64,000 nt of DNA, taken from the NCBI RefSeq assembly GCF_900109205.1, contig NZ_FNZB01000001.1, forward strand, positions 248,001 through 312,000, written 5' to 3'. Numbering within the stretch: the first letter of the stretch is position 1; each line of letters opens with the position of its first letter. The position numbers and the translations under genes were made by a program. The notes under the pieces were generated by a model, which searched no databases, was not told the origin of the DNA, and was given only the letters and a program-made list of their open reading frames with translations. Positions 48,560 through 57,648 of this stretch are shown here, in pieces. The stretch comes from Sphingomonas sp. OV641 (lineage in GTDB: Bacteria > Pseudomonadota > Alphaproteobacteria > Sphingomonadales > Sphingomonadaceae).

Positions 48560-50533
48560 ATGTCCGCGACCAAAATCCTTTGGGGCCAGATCATCATCGT
48601 GTTCCTGATCGTGCTCGCCGGGGTGTGGGGCGCGACACAGTGGACCGCCGCCGCGCTCGCCTATCAGCCCGAGCTGGGGCCGCCTTGGTTCGAGGCGTTC
48701 GGCTGGCAGGTTTATCCGCCGCCCGCTTTCTTTTGGTGGTGGTTCAGCTTCGACGCCTATGCGCCCCGCATATTCCTGACGGGCGCCTATATCGCTGCGT
48801 CCGGCGGGTTCGCGTCGATCGCGGTCGCCATCGGCATGTCGGTGTGGCGCGCGCGCGAACTGAAGAACGCCGAGACCTATGGCTCGGCTCGCTGGGCGAG
48901 CGAGCGGGAGGTGCGCGCGGCCGGGCTGCTCGGGCCGAACGGCGTTGTGCTCGGCAAGCTCGCGCGCGACTATCTCCGCCACGACGGCCCCGAGCATGTG
49001 CTGTGCTTCGCCCCGACCCGTTCGGGCAAGGGCGTCGGCCTGGTCGTGCCCTCGCTGCTGACCTGGCCGGCGTCGGCGATCGTCCACGACATCAAGGGCG
49101 AGAACTGGATGCTGACCGCCGGTTTTCGCGCGCGGCACGGTCGCGTGCTGCTGTTCGATCCGACCAACGCCGAGTCGGCCGCCTACAACCCGTTGCTGGA
49201 GGTGCGGCGTGGCCAATGGGAGGTGCGCGACGTGCAGAATGTCGCCGACGTGCTGGTCGATCCCGAAGGCTCGCTGGAGCGGCGAAACCATTGGGAGAAA
49301 ACCTCCCACTCGCTGCTGGTCGGCGCGATCCTCCACGTCCTCTATGCCGAGGTGGACAAGACCTTGGCTGGCGTCGCCGGATTCCTTTCGGACCCGGCGC
49401 GCACGATCGAGCAGACACTGGCCGCGATGATGGCGACGCCACACTTGGGCGAAGCGGGCGTGCATCCTGTCGTCGCCAGCGCGGCGCGGGAGCTGCTGAA
49501 CAAGTCTGACAACGAGCGATCGGGCGTGCTCAGCACCGCCATGTCTTTCCTCGGCCTCTACCGCGATCCCGTCGTGGCGCAGGTCACGCGGGCCTGCCAG
49601 TGGCGCATATCGGATCTGGTCGATGGCGAGCGGCCGGCGACGCTCTATCTGGTCGTGCCGCCCAGCGACATCTCGCGCACCAAGCCGCTGATCCGCCTTA
49701 TCCTAAACCAGATCGGGCGCCGGCTGACCGAGGAACTGACCCCAAAGGGCGACCGCCATCGGGTGTTGCTGATGCTGGACGAGTTTCCGGCGCTCGGCCG
49801 CCTCGACTTCTTCGAGTCCGCGCTGGCGTTCATGGCGGGCTACGGGCTCAAGGCGTTCTTGATCGCGCAGTCGCTCAATCAGATCGAGAAGGCTTACGGC
49901 CCCAACAACGCGATCCTCGACAACTGCCATGTCCGGGTGAGCTTCGCCACCAACGACGAGCGCACCGCCAAGCGCGTGTCGGACGCGCTCGGCACCGCCA
50001 CCGAGATGCGGGCGATGAAGAACTACGCCGGGCATCGCCTGTCGCCGTGGCTTGGGCATCTGATGGTGTCGCGGTCCGAGACCGCCCGCCAGCTCCTTAC
50101 GCCGGGCGAGGTCATGCAGCTTCCGCCCGACGACGAGATAGTCATGGTGGCGGGCGTCCACCCGATCCGGGCAAAGAAGGCGCGCTATTATCAGGATCGC
50201 CGGCTGTCCGAGCGGATCGCGTCGGCGCCCGCGCCCGAGGCGGCCGGGGTCAGGCCCGATGACTGGACCGGGCGGCAGGCATCCGCCGATCCGAAGCAAA
50301 TCGCGCGCATCGTCCGCGATGCCGAGGACGCCGCCAATGGCGGGCTGCGCCGGGAGCCCGAGCTGCCCGAGCATATCGCCATTGCGCCGGAAACAACGGC
50401 CCCGCCCGCGCAGGAGTTTTCGATCGTCGATGACGAACAGGATGACGCGGCCCGGCAAGCGGCCGTGCGCCGCCGGATGCAAGGGCTCGCGCGGCAGGCG
50501 TCGCTCGATCCGGGCGATGGCATCGACTTGTAG
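48560..50533 (+). CDS. traG: Type IV coupling protein TraG/VirD4
   Basis: TraG is the inner-membrane ATPase that delivers the relaxase-DNA complex to the Trb secretion channel. The 657-residue protein has N-terminal membrane helices (QIIIVFLIVLAGVWGATQW; IFLTGAYIAASGGFASIAV), Walker A in APTRSGKGVGLVVPSLL, Walker B in VLLMLDEFPALGRLDFFESA, and the motif FLIAQSLNQIEKAYGPNNAI. GGAG precedes the ATG; it follows the relaxase by 15 bases. Confidence 0.96.
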   Translation: MSATKILWGQIIIVFLIVLAGVWGATQWTAAALAYQPELGPPWFEAFGWQVYPPPAFFWWWFSFDAYAPRIFLTGAYIAASGGFASIAVAIGMSVWRARELKNAETYGSARWASEREVRAAGLLGPNGVVLGKLARDYLRHDGPEHVLCFAPTRSGKGVGLVVPSLLTWPASAIVHDIKGENWMLTAGFRARHGRVLLFDPTNAESAAYNPLLEVRRGQWEVRDVQNVADVLVDPEGSLERRNHWEKTSHSLLVGAILHVLYAEVDKTLAGVAGFLSDPARTIEQTLAAMMATPHLGEAGVHPVVASAARELLNKSDNERSGVLSTAMSFLGLYRDPVVAQVTRACQWRISDLVDGERPATLYLVVPPSDISRTKPLIRLILNQIGRRLTEELTPKGDRHRVLLMLDEFPALGRLDFFESALAFMAGYGLKAFLIAQSLNQIEKAYGPNNAILDNCHVRVSFATNDERTAKRVSDALGTATEMRAMKNYAGHRLSPWLGHLMVSRSETARQLLTPGEVMQLPPDDEIVMVAGVHPIRAKKARYYQDRRLSERIASAPAPEAAGVRPDDWTGRQASADPKQIARIVRDAEDAANGGLRREPELPEHIAIAPETTAPPAQEFSIVDDEQDDAARQAAVRRRMQGLARQASLDPGDGIDL

Positions 50534-50543
50534 GAGCGTGCCC

Positions 50544-50969
50544 ATGCGAACCCGGCTCAACGTCTATTTCCCGCCTGCGCTCGCCAAGCAGGTCGATGAG
50601 TTGGCGATCCGCCGCCGCATCTCCCGCTCCGCGATCGTGGAGGCGGCAGTGGCGTCCTATCTTTCGCCGGACGGCGCCGACCGGATGGAAGCCGCGTTCG
50701 CACGCAGGCTTGATCGCCTGTCGCGTCAGGTCCAGCGACTTGAGCGCAACACTGGCCTGACGACCGAGGCGCTGAGTCTGTTCGTCCGGTTCTGGTTGGC
50801 CGTGACACCGCCGCTTCCTGATGAGGATCAGGCGGCGGCGCAGGTGAAGGGGCGGAAACGCTATGAGGGCTTCATCGAGACGCTCGGCCGGCGCTTCGCC
50901 AGCGGCAAGACGCTGTTGGATGAGATACCGGAAGATGTCTGGCCGAAGAGTGCGACTGATCCAGACTAG
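50544..50969 (+). CDS. CopG/ribbon-helix-helix protein
   Basis: The 141-residue protein has an N-terminal ribbon-helix-helix (RLNVYFPPALAKQVDELAIR, RRISRSAIVEAAVASYLSP) and a helical C-terminal extension with two hydrophobic stretches. Such proteins follow traG in Tn4371-like ICEs; likely a repressor of the transfer operon, possibly of trbB. TAGGAG precedes the ATG. In many related elements trbB would follow directly; here the metal cargo intervenes. Confidence 0.85.
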   Translation: MRTRLNVYFPPALAKQVDELAIRRRISRSAIVEAAVASYLSPDGADRMEAAFARRLDRLSRQVQRLERNTGLTTEALSLFVRFWLAVTPPLPDEDQAAAQVKGRKRYEGFIETLGRRFASGKTLLDEIPEDVWPKSATDPD

Positions 50970-51029
50970 CGAACCACTTGGCTTTCCCGCCTCCAATTGC
51001 GGCTGACAAACTCGACAACCCAACCCCGT

Positions 51030-51050
51030 TCATATAGGGGGGTGGGGTAT
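51030..51050 (+). promoter_or_regulatory. Candidate DmeR/RcnR operator at dmeR start
   Basis: An AT-flanked G tract (ATATAGGGGGGTGGGGTAT) spans 51032-51050 and overlaps the start codon of the sensor gene. RcnR-family repressors bind G tracts flanked by A/T inverted repeats, so this probably lets the sensor repress its own operon until Ni or Co binds. The exact half-sites are uncertain. Confidence 0.5.
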
Positions 51051-51324
51051 GTCGCACATCAAGTCATCGAGCGCTGATCTGCTGGCCCGCGTCCGCCGCA
51101 TTGGAGGCCAGGTCGGTGCGATCGACCGCGCGTTGCAGGCGGACGCGAGCTGTTCGGAGATTCTTCACCTGGTTGCGGCCGTCCGAGGCGCGGTGAACGG
51201 CCTGCTGGATGAGATCATAGCGGAGCATCTGGAAGCCCACGTGTCTCGGCCTGGGCTTGATGATGCCGAACGAGCGGCGGGTGCGGAGGAGCTGCTCGCC
51301 GTGATCCGTCGCTACTCGAAATAG
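51049..51324 (+). CDS. dmeR: Nickel/cobalt-sensing repressor, RcnR/DmeR type
   Basis: The 91-residue all-helical protein belongs to the CsoR/RcnR/FrmR family. It has the full RcnR metal set: His3, Cys35, His60 and His64, indicating Ni(II)/Co(II) sensing rather than copper or formaldehyde. It begins eight bases before a CDF exporter with a His-rich loop, as in the DmeRF systems of rhizobia and Agrobacterium. The operator overlaps the start codon. The symbol is by analogy. Confidence 0.85.
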   Translation: MSHIKSSSADLLARVRRIGGQVGAIDRALQADASCSEILHLVAAVRGAVNGLLDEIIAEHLEAHVSRPGLDDAERAAGAEELLAVIRRYSK

Positions 51325-51332
51325 GATAGTTC

Positions 51333-52268
51333 ATGGCGACTTTGCCCGATCTCGACGCGCACACTCACGACCACGTTTTACTCGGCGCGGCACATGATGA
51401 GAACGCCCGCCGCACGCGCTGGGTGGTTGCGCTGACCGCAGTGATGATGGTGGGCGAAATCGTCGCCGGCTACTTCACAGGGTCAATGGCGCTGCTCGCC
51501 GACGGCTTTCACATGGCGACGCACGCCGGCGCATTGTCGGTTGCCGCGCTTGCCTATGCCTATGCAAAGCGGAACGCCCGAAACCCGGCATATAGCTTCG
51601 GCACCGGCAAGGTTGGTGATCTTGCCGGCTTCGCCTCGGCAATGGCGCTGGGCCTGATCGCAGTCGGTATTGGCGTCGAATCCGTCACCCGGTTGCTCCA
51701 GCCGATCAACGTCGCGTTCGGCGAGGCAACTTGGGTTGCGGTCGTCGGCTTGGCCGTGAACGTGGTCAGCGCCGTCCTGCTGTCGGGCGGCCACGACCAT
51801 TCTCATCATCACGGCCACGATCATGGGCACCATCATCACGGTCATGCCGCGCACACGGGCGATAACAATCTGCGCTCAGCCTATCTGCATGTGCTCGCCG
51901 ACGCTCTGACATCGGTTCTCGCCATCACGGCGCTCTTGGCAGGCCGCTATCTTGGCTGGGTATGGATGGATCCCGTAATGGGGATCGTCGGCGCAATCGT
52001 GATCGCGCGTTGGTCCTGGGGGCTTATGCGCGACACAGCGGAAGTGCTTCTGGATCGAACCGACGAGCATGTGGCCGAGGAGGTGCGCGAGCTGGTCGAA
52101 GAACCGGGCGATGCGAGGATCGCAGACCTCCACGTCTGGCGCGTCGGGCCGGAGGCACAAGCTGCGATCGTCAGCATCGTCGCGGCGCGTGGGGTCACGA
52201 GCGACATGATCCGCGCCCGTCTCGCGCCGGTGCATGAGTTGGCGCACCTCACAGTCGAGTGCCGCTAA
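51333..52268 (+). CDS. dmeF: CDF-family metal exporter, DmeF type
   Basis: The 311-residue protein has six membrane helices with the CDF metal sites (the Asp in SMALLADGFHMATHAGALSV, HVLADALTSVLAITALLAGR) and a His-rich cytoplasmic loop at about residues 152-178 (GHDHSHHHGHDHGHHHHGHA), a hallmark of DmeF-type Co/Ni exporters. The C-terminal domain reads IADLHVWRVGPEAQAAIVSI. It moves metal ions out using the proton gradient. Operon with dmeR. Confidence 0.9.
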   Translation: MATLPDLDAHTHDHVLLGAAHDENARRTRWVVALTAVMMVGEIVAGYFTGSMALLADGFHMATHAGALSVAALAYAYAKRNARNPAYSFGTGKVGDLAGFASAMALGLIAVGIGVESVTRLLQPINVAFGEATWVAVVGLAVNVVSAVLLSGGHDHSHHHGHDHGHHHHGHAAHTGDNNLRSAYLHVLADALTSVLAITALLAGRYLGWVWMDPVMGIVGAIVIARWSWGLMRDTAEVLLDRTDEHVAEEVRELVEEPGDARIADLHVWRVGPEAQAAIVSIVAARGVTSDMIRARLAPVHELAHLTVECR

Positions 52269-52343
52269 CCATCGACTCGATTACCGGCATCCGTAAGAAA
52301 GCCTACGCGCGCATCGCCATTTCGTAGTTCGGTTGCCGTATCT

Positions 52344-52370
52344 GCGGAATGCCGACGAGAGGCATTCCGC
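52344..52370. terminator. Perfect 10-bp hairpin after dmeF
   Basis: GCGGAATGCC (52344-52353) and GGCATTCCGC (52361-52370) pair perfectly around a seven-base loop, 76 bases after the dmeF stop. No T tract follows, so it could be a terminator for dmeRF, an mRNA-stabilising hairpin or an insertion boundary. Confidence 0.5.
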
Positions 52371-52461
52371 CGTCGTCCTCGTATGTGCCGCCCCCTCTAC
52401 TACGCCCGTAAGTAGCTGTTGCGAGCCGAGTCTTCCTGCGTCTCTTGATGTGCCCCGACAG

Positions 52462-52481
52462 CCGGGCGGCGGTTCGCCCGG
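52462..52481. promoter_or_regulatory. Hairpin upstream of trbB
   Basis: CCGGGCG (52462-52468) and CGCCCGG (52475-52481) form a perfect 7-bp stem with a six-base loop, followed by TCCTTTGC and then the ribosome site of trbB (AGGGG, about nine bases before TTG 52502). It could modulate trb operon expression. Confidence 0.45.
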
Positions 52482-52501
52482 TCCTTTGCAGGGGCCAGTC
52501 G

Positions 52502-53488
52502 TTGACCATCCACCCAATCCGATCCGAGGCTAAATCACGCGGCGCGCGGATGCTGCGCACTGCGCTCGGGCCGTCGATCGCGGGCTGGCTCGACGACGCT
52601 GCCGTTATCGAAGTCATGCTGAACCCGGACGGGCGGCTTTGGCTCGATCGGCTGGGCGAGGGCGTCAGCGACACAGGCGAAACGCTGAGCGCTGCCGATG
52701 GCGAGCGCATCGTCCGCCTGGTCGCGCACCATGTCGGCGTCGAGGTTCATGCGCGATCGCCGCGCGTTTCGGCCGAGCTGCCGGAAGGCGGCGAGCGGTT
52801 CGAGGGGTTGCTGCCGCCTATCGTCGCCGCGCCAGCCTTTGCCATCCGAAAGCCCGCCGTCGCCGTGTTCACACTCGACGACTATGCGCGCGCCGGCCTC
52901 ATGTCGGCGGCCGAGGCCGAGGCGTTGCGCCACGGCGTCGAGACCCGCGCCAACATCCTCGTCGCGGGCGGCACCGGCGCGGGCAAGACCACGCTGGTCA
53001 ACGCGCTGCTCGCCGAGGTGGCGAAGACCACCGACCGCATCGTCTTGATCGAAGACACGCGCGAGCTGCAATGCGCCGCGCCGAACCTCGTCGCCATGCG
53101 GACCAAGGACGGCGTGGTGTCGCTGTCCGAGTTGGTCCGCTCGTCGCTGCGCCTGCGCCCCGACCGCATCCCCATCGGCGAGGTGCGCGGCGCCGAAGCC
53201 CTCGACCTCATCAAAGCCTGGGGTACCGGCCATCCCGGCGGCGTCGGCACGATCCACGCAGGCACTGCGCTCGGCGCGCTGCGCCGCATGGAGCAACTCA
53301 TCCAGGAGGCCGTCGTCACCGTTCCGCGCGCTCTCATAGCCGAGACGATCGACCTGATCGCCGTGCTGGTCCGCGACGCGCACGGACGCCGGCTGACCGA
53401 GCTGGCCCGCGTCGAAGGGCTCGACCCCGCGACCGGCGACTACCGCCTCGCACCCCTCACCAACCACCAAGCCGGAGACCTGCCATGA
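52502..53488 (+). CDS. trbB: Conjugative transfer ATPase TrbB
   Basis: TrbB (VirB11 family) is a hexameric ATPase of the transfer apparatus. The 328-residue protein has Walker A in [20 protein letters not shown], the Asp box [19 protein letters not shown], Walker B-like [20 protein letters not shown] and the His box [23 protein letters not shown] 52502 preceded by AGGGG gives [20 protein letters not shown] at the N-terminus; ATG 52550 is an alternative. It opens the trb operon. Confidence 0.94.
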   Translation: MTIHPIRSEAKSRGARMLRTALGPSIAGWLDDAAVIEVMLNPDGRLWLDRLGEGVSDTGETLSAADGERIVRLVAHHVGVEVHARSPRVSAELPEGGERFEGLLPPIVAAPAFAIRKPAVAVFTLDDYARAGLMSAAEAEALRHGVETRANILVAGGTGAGKTTLVNALLAEVAKTTDRIVLIEDTRELQCAAPNLVAMRTKDGVVSLSELVRSSLRLRPDRIPIGEVRGAEALDLIKAWGTGHPGGVGTIHAGTALGALRRMEQLIQEAVVTVPRALIAETIDLIAVLVRDAHGRRLTELARVEGLDPATGDYRLAPLTNHQAGDLP

Positions 53489-53820
53489 TCCATGCCCTTC
53501 GGCATGGCGCACGCCGCGCCATGCTCGCCGCCACCACCAGCGTCATCGCGTTGACATTCGCCGTTCCGGCCCATGCCGGCGGTTCGTCAATGCCGTGGGA
53601 AGCCCCGCTGCAAAGCATCCTCGAAAGCATCGAGGGGCCGGTGGCGAAGATCGTTGCCGTTATCATCATCATCGTGACCGGCCTGACGCTGGCCTTCGGC
53701 GACACGTCGGGCGGCTCGCGCCGGCTGATCCAGATCGTGTTCGGCCTGTCTATCGCGTTCGCGGCGTCGAGCTTCTTCCTGTCGTTCTTCTCGTTCGGCG
53801 GCGGAGCGCTGATCGCATGA
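53485..53820 (+). CDS. trbC: Conjugative pilin TrbC
   Basis: TrbC is the major subunit of the mating pilus. The 111-residue precursor has a signal peptide ending VPAHAGG and two hydrophobic helices (AKIVAVIIIIVTGLTLAF; IQIVFGLSIAFAASSFFLSF). In RP4 it is cyclised by TraF, encoded here at 44712. It overlaps trbB by four bases and trbD by four. Confidence 0.92.
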   Translation: MIHALRHGARRAMLAATTSVIALTFAVPAHAGGSSMPWEAPLQSILESIEGPVAKIVAVIIIIVTGLTLAFGDTSGGSRRLIQIVFGLSIAFAASSFFLSFFSFGGGALIA

Positions 53821-54098
53821 ACGGCGGGGCCGATCATGGCGAACCGATCGCGGGCTATTTTGCCCCGCTCCACCGGGCGCTGACCGAGCAGATTTTGCTC
53901 GGCGGCGCCCCTCGCTCGCTCGCCATCGTCAACGGGACGCTGGCGGGCGCGATCGGCCTTGGCCTGCGCCTGTGGATCGCCGGGCTCTTCATCTGGGCGA
54001 TCGGCCACGGGCTGTCCGTCTGGGCCGCCCGCCGCGACCCGCAATTCGTGGACGTGGCCCGGCGCCACCTCCGTTACCCGACGTGGATGCGGCCATGA
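53817..54098 (+). CDS. trbD: Conjugative transfer protein TrbD
   Basis: TrbD (VirB3-like) is a small inner-membrane protein that partners with TrbE. The 93-residue product has GYFAPLHRALTEQILLGGAP at the N-terminus and one to two membrane helices (AGAIGLGLRLWIAGLFIWAI). It overlaps both neighbours by four bases. Confidence 0.92.
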   Translation: MNGGADHGEPIAGYFAPLHRALTEQILLGGAPRSLAIVNGTLAGAIGLGLRLWIAGLFIWAIGHGLSVWAARRDPQFVDVARRHLRYPTWMRP

Positions 54099-56584
54099 TG
54101 AGCTTGCGTGAATATCGCAGCAAAGCTGCGACCCTTCCCGATTTCCTGCCCTGGGCCGCGCTGGTCGGCGAAGGCGTGGTGCTGAACAAGGACGGCTCGT
54201 TCCAGCGCACCGCCCGATTCCGCGGTCCCGATCTCGACAGCGCGACGCCGGCCGAGCTGGTCGCGACGACCGCGCGGTTGAACAACTCGCTCCGCCGTCT
54301 CGGCTCCGGCTGGGCGATCTTCGTCGAGGCGCAGCGCACCCCGGCGCTCGACTATCCGCTGTCCGACTTCCCCGATCCCGTGTCGTCGCTGGTCGAGTTC
54401 GAGCGTCGCGAGCAATTCCGCGAGGAGGGCGCGCATTTCGAGAGCCGCTATTTCCTCACCCTGCTGTGGATGCCGCCGGCCGAAGAAGCCGCCCGCGCCG
54501 AAGGTTGGCTCTACGAGGGCCGGTCCACCAGCGGCGTCGATCCGTGGGAACTGCTCAAGGGCTTCACCGACCGCAGCGACCGGGTGCTCAACCTGGTCGA
54601 AAGGTTCGTGCCCGAGGTCCGCTGGCTCGATGACGCCGAGACGCTGACCTATCTGCACAGCACGGTTTCGACGCGCCGCCAGAGCGTCCGCGTGCCGGAA
54701 ACGCCGATGCACCTCGACGCGCTCTTGGCCGACCAGCCGCTGACCGGCGGCCTCGAACCGAAGCTCGGCGACCAACATCTTCGGACGCTCACTATCGTCG
54801 GCTTCCCGAGCGTGACCTTCCCCGGCGTGCTCGACGAACTGAACCGGCTCGCCTTCGATTATCGCTGGGCGACCCGCGCGATCATGCTCGATAAGACAGA
54901 CGCGACCAAGCTGCTGAGCCGCATCCGACGCCAGTGGTTCGCCAAGCGCAAGAGCGTCATGGCGATTCTGAAAGAGGTGATGACCAACGAGGCGTCGGTC
55001 CTGATGGACAGCGACGCATCGAACAAGGCCGCCGACGCCGACACCGCCCTGCAGGAGCTGGGCGCCGACTATGCCGGCATGGCCTATGTCACCGCGACGG
55101 TGACGGTGTGGGACCGCGATCCAGCCATTGCGGCGGAAAAGCTGCGGCTGGTCGAGAAGGTTATCCAGGGCCGCGACTTTACCGTCATCCCCGAAGGCAT
55201 GAACGCGATCGAGGCATGGCTGGGGAGCCTCCCCGGTCACACCTACGCCAACGTCCGCCAGCCCCCGATTTCCACTATCAATCTCGCCCACCTGATCCCC
55301 CTGTCAGCAGTATGGGCGGGGCCGGAACGGGACGAGCATTTCGGTGCTCCCCCCTTGCTCTACGGCAAGACCGAAGGCTCGACCCCGTTCCGGTTTTCCC
55401 TTCACGTCGGCGATGTCGGCCACACGCTCATCGTCGGGCCGACCGGCGCCGGCAAGTCGGTGCTGCTCGCCCTCATGGCGATGCAGTTTCGCCGCTACGA
55501 GAACGGCCAGGTCTTCGCCTTCGATTTCGGCGGCAGCATCCGCGCCGCGGCGATCGGCATGGGCGGCGACTGGCAGGATCTCGGCGGGATGCTGGCCGAC
55601 GAGGCCGGCGACGGCGTGCAGCTCCAGCCGCTCGCCCGGATCGACGATCCGGCCGAGCGCGCCTGGGCGGCCGAATGGCTGGCGGCGATCCTCGCGTCCG
55701 AAGGCGTCGCGGTCGATCCGCAGGCCAAGGAGCATTTGTGGTCGGCGCTCGGCTCGCTCGCCAGCGCGCCCGTGCCGGAACGCACACTGACCGGGCTCGC
55801 CGTGCTGCTCCAGAGCCAACAGCTCAAGCAGGCGTTGGCGCCCTACTGCATCGGCGGGCCGTGGGGCCGGCTGCTCGACGCCGAGGCCGAGCGCCTCGGC
55901 GAAGCGTCGGTGCAGGCGTTCGAGACCGAGGGTTTGGTCGGCGCCGGGTCGGCCGCCGCAGTGCTGTCCTATCTGTTCCACCGGATCGAAGGCCGGCTGG
56001 ACGGCTCGCCCACGCTCATCATCATCGACGAGGGCTGGCTGGTCTTAGACAGCCCGGACTTCGCCGCGCAGCTCCGCGAATGGCTTAAGACCCTGCGCAA
56101 GAAGAACGCCAGCGTCGTGTTCGCCACGCAGAGCCTCGCCGACATCGAAACCTCGAACATCGCGCCGACCATCATCGAGAGCTGCCCGACTCGCATCTTC
56201 TTGCCCAACGAACGTGCGGCCGAGCCGCAGATCGCCGCCATCTACGAACGGTTCGGGCTGAACGCCCGCCAGATCGAAATCCTCAGCCGGGCCACGCCCA
56301 AGCGCGACTATTACTGCCAGTCGCGGCGCGGCAACCGGCTGTTCGAGCTAGGGCTGGGCGAGGTCGCGCTGGCCTTCGCCGCCGCTTCTTCCAAGACCGA
56401 CCAGCTCCGCATCGCCGAGCTGGTCGAGACCCACGGCCGCGAGCGCTTCGCCGCCGAATGGCTGCGCCATCGCGGCCTGGCCTGGGCGGTCGATCTTCTT
56501 CCCGAACCTCAACCCGATCCGCTGGCTGGTCGCCGGGAAGATGCCGGCCAGCTCCCCCTTGCCTTGAAGGACATGAGCCCATGA
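54095..56584 (+). CDS. trbE: Conjugative transfer ATPase TrbE
   Basis: TrbE (VirB4 family) powers pilus assembly and DNA transfer. The 829-residue protein has N-terminal MMSLREYRSKAATLPDFLPW, Walker A in LIVGPTGAGKSVLLALMAMQ, Walker B in PTLIIIDEGWLVLDSPDFAA, and the downstream KNASVVFATQSLADIETSNI box. Length is normal for the family. It overlaps trbD and trbJ. Confidence 0.96.
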   Translation: MMSLREYRSKAATLPDFLPWAALVGEGVVLNKDGSFQRTARFRGPDLDSATPAELVATTARLNNSLRRLGSGWAIFVEAQRTPALDYPLSDFPDPVSSLVEFERREQFREEGAHFESRYFLTLLWMPPAEEAARAEGWLYEGRSTSGVDPWELLKGFTDRSDRVLNLVERFVPEVRWLDDAETLTYLHSTVSTRRQSVRVPETPMHLDALLADQPLTGGLEPKLGDQHLRTLTIVGFPSVTFPGVLDELNRLAFDYRWATRAIMLDKTDATKLLSRIRRQWFAKRKSVMAILKEVMTNEASVLMDSDASNKAADADTALQELGADYAGMAYVTATVTVWDRDPAIAAEKLRLVEKVIQGRDFTVIPEGMNAIEAWLGSLPGHTYANVRQPPISTINLAHLIPLSAVWAGPERDEHFGAPPLLYGKTEGSTPFRFSLHVGDVGHTLIVGPTGAGKSVLLALMAMQFRRYENGQVFAFDFGGSIRAAAIGMGGDWQDLGGMLADEAGDGVQLQPLARIDDPAERAWAAEWLAAILASEGVAVDPQAKEHLWSALGSLASAPVPERTLTGLAVLLQSQQLKQALAPYCIGGPWGRLLDAEAERLGEASVQAFETEGLVGAGSAAAVLSYLFHRIEGRLDGSPTLIIIDEGWLVLDSPDFAAQLREWLKTLRKKNASVVFATQSLADIETSNIAPTIIESCPTRIFLPNERAAEPQIAAIYERFGLNARQIEILSRATPKRDYYCQSRRGNRLFELGLGEVALAFAAASSKTDQLRIAELVETHGRERFAAEWLRHRGLAWAVDLLPEPQPDPLAGRREDAGQLPLALKDMSP

Positions 56585-57339
56585 AAACCAATATCCTGCG
56601 CCGCGCCATGCTGGCCGGTGCCATCGCCACGTCGAGCATGATCGGCATCACCGCCGCCACGCCGGCGCACGCTCAGTTCGGCGGGATCGTCTATGACCCG
56701 ACCAACTATGCGCAGAACGTGCTGACGGCCGCGCGGTCGCTCCAGCAGGTCAACAACCAGATTCAGCAAATTCAGCAACAGGCGACCAGCCTGATGAACG
56801 AGGCGCGTAATCTGGCCTCGCTGCCGTTCAGCTCGCTCCAGCAGTTGCAGCAGCAGGTGCAGCGCACCCAGCAGCTTCTCGGCGAGGCGCAGCGCATCGC
56901 CTACGACGTGCAGAACGTCCAGCAGGTGTTCAACGGCCGCTACAAGGGCGCGGCGCTCACCGGCACCCACGCGCAGATGGTCGCCAACGCCAATGCGCGC
57001 TGGGCGGATAGCGTCGGGGCGTTCGAGGACGCGCTGCGCGTTCAGGCCGGCGTCGTCGGCAACATCGACGGCGCGCGCACGACGATGGACGGCCTGGTCA
57101 CGTCCAGCCAGTCGGCGACGGGTGCGCTTCAGGCGGCGCAGGCGGGCAACCAGCTTCTCGCGCTGCAATCGCAGCAGCTCGCCGACCTGACGGCGCTGGT
57201 GGCGGCGCAGGGCCGCGCGCAGGCGCTGGACTCGGCGCGCAACGCTGCCGTCGAAGCCGAGAGCCGCGAACGGCTCCGCCGCTTCCTGACGCGGTCTACC
57301 GGCTATCAGCCGGGCAACGCCCGCATGTTCCACGACTGA
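56581..57339 (+). CDS. trbJ: Conjugative transfer protein TrbJ
   Basis: TrbJ (VirB5-like) is a periplasmic pilus-tip or assembly protein. The 252-residue product has a signal peptide ending ATPAHAQ, then long glutamine-rich helices (SLQQVNNQIQQIQQQATSLM; LQQLQQQVQRTQQLLGEAQR) predicted coiled coil, and the tail STGYQPGNARMFHD. It overlaps trbE by four bases. Confidence 0.93.
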   Translation: MKTNILRRAMLAGAIATSSMIGITAATPAHAQFGGIVYDPTNYAQNVLTAARSLQQVNNQIQQIQQQATSLMNEARNLASLPFSSLQQLQQQVQRTQQLLGEAQRIAYDVQNVQQVFNGRYKGAALTGTHAQMVANANARWADSVGAFEDALRVQAGVVGNIDGARTTMDGLVTSSQSATGALQAAQAGNQLLALQSQQLADLTALVAAQGRAQALDSARNAAVEAESRERLRRFLTRSTGYQPGNARMFHD

Positions 57340-57344
57340 TCGTC

Positions 57345-57647
57345 ATGGACAGCAAGCTCCTCGCGCGCATCGGCGCCGTCATCTTCATCGCCATCGCCAT
57401 TACGATGACGGCGATCGAGATGAGCCGTGCGCCCGAGCCCCCGCGCGCGGGGCCGGCGGCCGTCGCCGATGTCTCGGCGACGGACCCGCTGCTGATCGAG
57501 CTGCGCCGCTGCCAGTCGATCGGCGCGGCCGGGGCAAGCGACCCCGACTGCCTGCGCGCCTGGGCCGAGAACCGTCGCCGGTTCCTCGCGCCCGGTGCGC
57601 GCCCCGCCGCCCGCATCGCCGACGACACCTCGGCACAGGAGAATTGA
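57345..57647 (+). CDS. trbK: TrbK-like entry-exclusion protein
   Basis: The 100-residue protein has one N-terminal membrane helix (IGAVIFIAIAITMTAIEM) and a short periplasmic part with two cysteines (RRCQSIGAAGASDPDCLRAW). This pattern fits the TrbK-alt family, proposed to block entry of a second copy of the element. Sequence similarity to RP4 TrbK lipoprotein is low; the call rests on position between trbJ and trbL and the RRCQ/CLRAW motif. Confidence 0.78.
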   Translation: MDSKLLARIGAVIFIAIAITMTAIEMSRAPEPPRAGPAAVADVSATDPLLIELRRCQSIGAAGASDPDCLRAWAENRRRFLAPGARPAARIADDTSAQEN

Positions 57648-57648
57648 C

